Assembly (NCBI GenBank): GCA_019359535.1
Contig: JAHHHE010000012.1
Coordinates: 1 to 47,529 of the forward strand
Reading direction: 5' to 3'
DNA from: Gloeocapsa sp. UFS-A4-WI-NPMV-4B04
GTDB lineage: Bacteria > Cyanobacteriota > Cyanobacteriia > Cyanobacteriales > Chroococcidiopsidaceae
DNA length: 47,529 bases
A program made the position numbers and the translations under genes. Below the pieces are notes generated by a model that was given only the letters and a program-made list of their open reading frames with translations, did not search any database and had not been told where the DNA came from. Shown in pieces: positions 43,226-47,529 of the stretch; position 1 is the stretch's first letter; each line of letters opens with the position of its first letter.

Positions 43226-43265
43226 GGTAACAGAATTTGACTGTAGTAATGCTTTGGCTCGTCAG

Positions 43266-43661
43266 TTAAGCTGACAATGCCGATTCAGGATCAACCGCCT
43301 TGTGAACTGATTTTCTGGAAGTCTGGTTTGAAATACTTCTATTTGCTAGAGTTTCCACAGCTACTGCTGCTACTTGAGCTACTGCCTCTAATGGAAGCGA
43401 GCGCACCGTGTTCAATATATGCTCTAGCGGTTCACGGTCAGGCAGATCCCCTTTCACAAGGTATGCTTGGAGGTCAGAAAGACTCCATCCCCTTAAAGCT
43501 GCCAGTTTATCCAGATTTTCTGTATCAGGCAAAGATTGACCCGATTCCCAAAGATTAACCGAACCTTGACTAACGCCTAGTTGTTTTGCTAACTGGCGTT
43601 GACTTTGGGAACCTCGTAGCTCCTGGATGAATGTAGCTAGTCGTTTAGCTTTAGGATTCAT
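43266..43661 (-). CDS. XRE-family DNA-binding regulator
   Basis: A 131-residue protein with an N-terminal helix-turn-helix (FIQELRGSQSQRQLAKQLGV, SQGSVNLWESGQ) of the Cro/cI type and a C-terminal helical part (LEHILNTVRSLPLEAVAQVA) likely used for dimerisation. It is transcribed divergently from the replication gene, with 343 bp between them, so it may control replication-gene expression. The ATG at 43661 is the natural start, although no strong ribosome-binding site is evident. Confidence 0.87.
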   Translation of the reverse strand: MNPKAKRLATFIQELRGSQSQRQLAKQLGVSQGSVNLWESGQSLPDTENLDKLAALRGWSLSDLQAYLVKGDLPDREPLEHILNTVRSLPLEAVAQVAAVAVETLANRSISNQTSRKSVHKAVDPESALSA

Positions 43662-44004
43662 ACGACTATCTTATACCTGATTATTAAAATTCTCCAAGCA
43701 AATTTCCCGAATTACTGTCTTATTAAGCTGCTAATCAGATATTATTAATTAGTTAATCAAAAATTGCGTTTGCAAATCTTTGTATATAGTAACCCACAAA
43801 TGCCAGAAAGCCGGGACTAAGCCTTCTACAGCACCAGCCCCAGACTTCCCTGACAGCCTAAACCTTTTCGCAGGGGTTTATAAGTAGGATAAATCTATTT
43901 TGAGCTGTTTTAAGCCAAATTGACAACATCCCCAGGTTGTTAGACGTTCACAAGGCGCTCGTATACTCAAGCTTGGTTCTCGGCTCCGGCAAAGGAGTTG
44001 AGAA
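43662..44004. promoter_or_regulatory. Divergent promoter region between XRE and replication genes
   Basis: Contains GACAACATCCCCAGGTTGTT (an imperfect inverted repeat, from 43922) whose TGACAAC matches the 12-bp repeats inside the replication gene, and AAAGGAG 8 bases before the ATG at 44005. No gene was seen. Confidence 0.45.
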
Positions 44005-46758
44005 ATGTTGAAAGAACAAGAAAATCAATCTGAAGTCGCAACAGCACAAGTCGCCCCTGAAGCTTCACAGCTAACAGCGCGGCACTACAAGGAATGCACC
44101 GAGAAACGGGGTTTAAATCCCCAGTGGGTTTTAGCTAATTGCTTGTCAGTCATAGCGAACTACGCCACTCAATACTTGGGGTATACCGCGAAATCAGACG
44201 GCATCTGGCTCAAGGGCTGTAACCACCAAAGTCAATACAAGCCCGATAAACCTTGGAAGTCAGAAGGGGACAAGAAAGCAGCTAAGTACCGTTCGCCATT
44301 GGGTGAGTATGACGCTATGCTGCCCACGCATCCAACTGAACCCCATTACTGGGATGATATCGAAACACTTAAAGCTAAGGCATACAAGATTGAGGGGCAT
44401 CCCTGCTTAGTTCTCACCGAGGGATTCTTCAAAGCGATCGCAGGTTGCGCCAATGGCATTCCCACCATTGCCCTGTTAGGTGTCGAGATGGGGTTAACTT
44501 CTTCATATGCCGATCCACAAGGTAAGCGATATTTAGTGAAAACATTAGAACGCTACGCTCGTGATGGTTTCGGATTCATCTTCGCCTTAGATGCCGACTG
44601 TGCCGACAATAAGAATGTCTTAATAGCGCAACACAAATTAGCTCACCAGCTTAAGCTGTTTAAAGCCCCACTTTATAGTGCAAGAGGGCTTTGGACAGTG
44701 GCAGAGGGTAAGGGTATGGATGATTACATCCACAATCACGGCGGTGAACAGTTTAAGCGTAAGGTATTGGGCAAGGTTGTTGATATTACTGCTTGGGAAA
44801 AGCAGATGCAACAGCCAGAAACACACAGAACTGGAAAGCTGCAACCAGCTGACATCGTTGGGCGAGAAATCATTGAGGATTACCGCGACCGCCTACTGTG
44901 GAACGACGAGCAGAAAACATGGATGTATTACAGTTTGGAGCGTGAAGGCGTTTGGACTCCTATTAGCGACTTATACCTAGAATCAGTCGTAGATGGGATT
45001 CTAGAGTCAAAGAGCATCATCGGCTATGGTAGCGCTTCCTATGTAACCAACGTCGTTACCAAGATGCGGCGGCGGCTGTTTGAGCGTGTCTGGGATGAAC
45101 GCTCGATTAGTGAGATTTTGCCCTTTACCGATGGGGTTCTAGAACTGGCAACGGGGCAGTTCCACCAACACGCCCCTGGATATCGCCTAACTTGGTGCTT
45201 ACCACGCCCCTACAACTCTATCGCTACTGGGTGGGCAACAATTGATAACTGGCTCTCTGAGGCGACAGGAAATGAAGCGCACAAAGAAATTCTGCTCTGT
45301 TTCGCCGCCGCAGTATTACGCGGTCGGTCTGACTTACACAAGTTCCTGCACTTAATTGGGGTCGGTGGTTCAGGAAAATCTACCTTCACCCGGCTGCTAG
45401 AAGCACTTATCGGTTCCCAAAACTGTTGGAACGGTAGCCTAATTGACCTTGAGGATAAGCACTCGGTAGCCATGCTAATCGGCAAGCGCCTGGTCATTCT
45501 CCCAGACCAAGACAAGGTAACGGGCAGTTTATCCAACTTTAAGCGGCTGACGGGTCAAGACACCCTTTCAGGACGGCGCTTGTACAAGGATGGTTTGAAC
45601 TTTCGATTCCCAGGTATGGCGGTTGTCACCAGCAATTCGCCTATCTTTCATGCGGACGGTGGCTCATGGCTAACGAGACGAATTCTCATGTTGGCTTTTG
45701 ACCACAAAGTGGCAACAGACAAGGTTCGGGATCTAGAAGCCGAGTTTGAGCCAGAACTATCAGCATTCACTAATTACCTGTTGTCAATTCCTAACGATGA
45801 AATTACCCGCGTCCTCCGCCGCATTGGAAAGGACGGGATTAGCCCTACGCTGTGGCAAGCAAAAATTCGTACTGATTCAATTGCTGCTTGGGTCAACGAG
45901 TGGGTTATTCATGAACCAGCTGCAAAAACTCAAATTGGATGCGATCGCTCTGAGTGGGCTGATAAAGATTACAACCCTAATATCTCAACCCTGTTTGGTT
46001 CCTACTCTCACTATTGCCGCGTTAGTGGACTTCAGGCTAAGGGGAAAAATAACTTCAGTTCTGACCTGATTGAATTATGCCAGCAGACTCTTAGCTGGGG
46101 TGATGTCAACTACGACCGCGATAATTTTGGACGAAGGCTGCTCCGCTCTTTGCGACTGCGAACTGATGGCGACATTACACTAACTTTGGAAGATAGCCTG
46201 ACGACTGACAACCCATTTGACAACCGCTCTGACAACTCATCTGACAACCTGAAAACTACTCCCTATAACGAATCTGACAACCCTGATAACCTTTTAACTT
46301 CAAAACTTATTGGAATAGAAAATCAACTATCATCCGTAGTAGTAAAAGTTGATGAAGATGCTAAAAGTTTTGGCGCTCCGCCTATTAAGGAGCCTGAACC
46401 GCCTATAGAATCCACTGATCAGGTCGTCAGTGAAGGTTGTCAGCAAGTCGTCAGTGAGGTCGTCAATGAGGTCGTCAGTCAACCGGATGCCGCGAAATCA
46501 CCTATAAAAGCACCCCAACCAGCCCAAAGAGAACTAGCACCAGCAACACCGATAAGGCAACCGCAGGTTTTCCGAGTTGGCGATCGCTGCCACTACTCAG
46601 GTGCAAAAGGGGCAATGGCTGTCACTTGTCGTGGTAAAGAATTAGAGGTATTGAACACTCGCATTAATGAGCAAGGTGAACAAGAGTGCGAAGTAAAAGC
46701 ATCTAGTTGGTGTGCAACTTACTGGGTGTTGTCGCGTAGCCTCAAGAAAGTGAGGTGA
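44005..46758 (+). CDS. Plasmid replication protein: DUF3854 Toprim-like plus SF3 helicase
   Basis: A 917-residue protein with AAAGGAG before the ATG. The N-terminal part (about 20-265) is DUF3854-like, with the Toprim Glu in LVLTEGFFKA (Glu139) and acidic FALDADCAD (193-201), which suggests primase activity. The SF3/P4-type helicase (about 280-620) has Walker A GVGGSGKST (452-460), Walker B VILPDQ (497-502), sensor 1 VVTSNSP and Arg fingers LTRRI. A low-complexity linker (about 735-850) holds SDN and VVSE repeats, and a small C-terminal domain (FRVGDRCHYSGAKGAMAV) ends the protein. It is the likely initiator/primase-helicase for this replicon. The DNA of the linker contains 12-bp repeats that could be iterons. 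Confidence 0.88.
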   Translation: MLKEQENQSEVATAQVAPEASQLTARHYKECTEKRGLNPQWVLANCLSVIANYATQYLGYTAKSDGIWLKGCNHQSQYKPDKPWKSEGDKKAAKYRSPLGEYDAMLPTHPTEPHYWDDIETLKAKAYKIEGHPCLVLTEGFFKAIAGCANGIPTIALLGVEMGLTSSYADPQGKRYLVKTLERYARDGFGFIFALDADCADNKNVLIAQHKLAHQLKLFKAPLYSARGLWTVAEGKGMDDYIHNHGGEQFKRKVLGKVVDITAWEKQMQQPETHRTGKLQPADIVGREIIEDYRDRLLWNDEQKTWMYYSLEREGVWTPISDLYLESVVDGILESKSIIGYGSASYVTNVVTKMRRRLFERVWDERSISEILPFTDGVLELATGQFHQHAPGYRLTWCLPRPYNSIATGWATIDNWLSEATGNEAHKEILLCFAAAVLRGRSDLHKFLHLIGVGGSGKSTFTRLLEALIGSQNCWNGSLIDLEDKHSVAMLIGKRLVILPDQDKVTGSLSNFKRLTGQDTLSGRRLYKDGLNFRFPGMAVVTSNSPIFHADGGSWLTRRILMLAFDHKVATDKVRDLEAEFEPELSAFTNYLLSIPNDEITRVLRRIGKDGISPTLWQAKIRTDSIAAWVNEWVIHEPAAKTQIGCDRSEWADKDYNPNISTLFGSYSHYCRVSGLQAKGKNNFSSDLIELCQQTLSWGDVNYDRDNFGRRLLRSLRLRTDGDITLTLEDSLTTDNPFDNRSDNSSDNLKTTPYNESDNPDNLLTSKLIGIENQLSSVVVKVDEDAKSFGAPPIKEPEPPIESTDQVVSEGCQQVVSEVVNEVVSQPDAAKSPIKAPQPAQRELAPATPIRQPQVFRVGDRCHYSGAKGAMAVTCRGKELEVLNTRINEQGEQECEVKASSWCATYWVLSRSLKKVR
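46204..46292 (+). repeat. 12-bp spaced GACAAC repeats inside the replication gene
   Basis: GACAAC starts at 46207, 46219, 46231 and 46243 (exact 12-bp phase), again at 46276, with GATAAC at 46285. They encode a D-N repeat (FDNRSDNSSDNL). The same motif appears in the promoter region upstream of the gene. Confidence 0.6.
46421..46483 (+). repeat. 12-bp GTCGTCAGTGAG-type repeats inside the replication gene
   Basis: GTCGTCA starts at 46423, 46447, 46459 and 46471 (24-, 12- and 12-bp steps), with GTTGTCAG at 46436. They encode VVSE/VVNE. GTTGTCAG is the reverse complement of CTGACAAC, so this array is in part inverted relative to that at 46204-46292. Confidence 0.55.
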
Positions 46759-46840
46759 TTACCCATGTCAGGCTAAACGTAAGTGGCATGGGCAGAAGGA
46801 GCGCCCAGTATGGCGCAGCTTGGGAAACAAACGCGCTTCT

Positions 46841-46960
46841 GTGAGTATGAATTACAGTCGCCCTAGTCGGGGTTTTCGTAGCAACAGAACTAAAAACAAC
46901 GGTAAGAGCAATTCACAACTTTTGACCAGGGAAATCAGTAGCCTTTCTGCCTCTGGTTAG
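46841..46960 (+). CDS. Small basic ORF downstream of the replication gene
   Basis: 39 residues from GTG 46841 (ATG 46847 two codons later): MNYSRPSRGFRSNRTKNNG, then KSNSQLLTREISSL. It is strongly basic. The frame stays open upstream with similar composition back to a TGA at the end of the replication gene, so an N-terminal part may have been lost. No ribosome-binding site is convincing. It could be a remnant or a small nucleic-acid-binding protein. Confidence 0.25.
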   Translation: MSMNYSRPSRGFRSNRTKNNGKSNSQLLTREISSLSASG

Positions 46961-47104
46961 CGGGGTGAGAAATTGACCAAGACCAAAACCCGTTAAAACA
47001 AATTGCTGTTATCCACGCCAATCTTAAACGCTGCGGCGGGTGTAATGGGGTCCTTATGCTGCTCAAGTTGTTGTTGGGGGTTCGTTAAGCTTGTTGCTAA
47101 GTGG
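46961..47104. other. Short intergenic region before IS630-type fragment
   Basis: No gene seen. The sequence likely holds the end of the IS630-type element, but no terminal repeat could be identified. Confidence 0.3.
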
Positions 47105-47470
47105 TTATGCAAAATCAATTACATAGTTATCTCCAAATTCTCTCAGCACTTTTTCCACATAATCAACTAAGCTTTGCCAGCTAGAGTAAGCGCTCAATTC
47201 AATCCACTCGTACTTCATGAACCGCCAGACAATCTCAATCAAATTCAACTGCGGCGAGTAACTTGGTAGCCAGAAAAGCTCAATGTGCTGCTGTCTCCAA
47301 TCTTCGAGCTTGTCGTAGATAGCATCACTGGTATGGATTGAAGATTGGTCCAGCACTATCACCGTCCGCTTAGAGTTCTGCCGACAGAAGCGATCAATGC
47401 AAGTAAGTAGAACGAGGTGAGAAAACCAAACTGTGTAAAGATAAATAAATACAGATAATGTGTTTACCAA
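47105..47470 (-). pseudogene. IS630-type DDE transposase, C-terminal part
   Basis: From about 47410 the minus-strand frame encodes the C-terminal DDE domain: CIDRFCRQ, VIVLDQSSIHTS (second catalytic Asp), LFWLPSYSPQLNLIEIVWRF (catalytic Glu) and a helical end (SLVDYVEKVLREFGDNY). The first 20 or so residues of the frame (VNTLSVFIYLYTVWF) do not resemble the family. The N-terminal helix-turn-helix and first Asp are missing, so this is a truncated or frameshifted copy. Confidence 0.8.
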
Positions 47471-47482
47471 GGTAACAGGGAT

Positions 47483-47529
47483 ATGGGCAGCCGTTTAAGG
47501 GTGTTTCTGACTAAAGAACAGGATAAAAC
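47483..47529 (+). CDS. IS630-type transposase N-terminus (partial at window end)
   Basis: ATG at 47483 begins MGSRLRVFLTKEQDK, the typical first residues of cyanobacterial IS630 transposases, and continues past the window. It is on the strand opposite to the truncated IS630 C-terminus at 47105, so a second element or an inverted copy starts here. GGTAACAGGG lies just upstream of the ATG. Confidence 0.6.
   Translation, partial: MGSRLRVFLTKEQDK

Overview
The window looks like plasmid or genomic-island DNA from a cyanobacterium. HIP1-type octamers (GCGATCGC) are scattered throughout. Several families are typical of cyanobacteria: a Mo-dependent-nitrogenase C-terminal-like small protein, Slr1658/Slr1659-like regulators, hybrid kinases rich in PAS and GAF domains, and IS200/IS605 tnpB elements whose right ends finish in GAGGATGTCA. 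A DUF3854/SF3-helicase replication protein, an actin-like ParM, a ParA with a small DNA-binding partner, a tyrosine recombinase and toxin-antitoxin genes point to a plasmid or plasmid-derived region rather than core chromosome. No rRNA, tRNA or CRISPR array was seen.

Left part (1-6.7 kb): the cut end of an IS1-like element sits in a tnpB remnant. It is followed by a GspE/PilB-type ATPase and a row of small minus-strand genes: two secreted proteins of unknown function, a Mo-nitrogenase-C-like protein, a VOC-like protein and a cupin. One secreted-protein gene and the cupin gene carry the same 62-bp promoter/operator block.

Signalling block 1 (6.7-17.5 kb, all minus strand): a NarL-type response regulator, then a tightly packed operon. 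In order of transcription the operon encodes a SpoIIE-type phosphatase, an anti-sigma-like ATPase, a STAS protein, a giant seven-PAS/two-GAF hybrid kinase and a REC-kinase. This reads as a partner-switching module joined to a phosphorelay.

Mobile and plasmid-maintenance block (17.5-25.7 kb): a decayed and an intact tnpB element, a tyrosine recombinase, a ribbon-helix-helix protein with an interrupted 5' end, and a VapBC-like operon broken twice (a tnpB-only element between antitoxin and toxin, and an IS1-like element with a 9-bp target duplication inside the toxin). A parA plus partner operon follows, flanked by AT-rich repeats that look like centromere sites.

Signalling block 2 (25.9-39.2 kb): two divergent sensor kinases with near-identical kinase halves, separated by a short operator-like repeat array; an IS5-type remnant beside a truncated M23 peptidase; a 2034-residue soluble kinase with about ten 92-residue HAMP-type repeats, GAF, kinase and three receiver domains; and a REC-PAS-kinase-REC protein. 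The kinases at 28.2 and 25.9 kb share one half and those at 28.2 and 37.1 kb share the other, which suggests domain shuffling within the island.

Right part (39.2-47.5 kb): a PIN toxin/antitoxin-like cassette in reversed order, a 1.2-kb non-coding region with several hairpins, parM with a small partner gene, an XRE regulator, the replication protein (with 12-bp repeats inside its coding sequence) and IS630-type transposase pieces at the edge. Two partition systems of different type suggest a plasmid cointegrate or a modular plasmid. The most interesting unit is the plasmid-borne sensory island: five large histidine kinases and a partner-switching set, but only one obvious DNA-binding response regulator.
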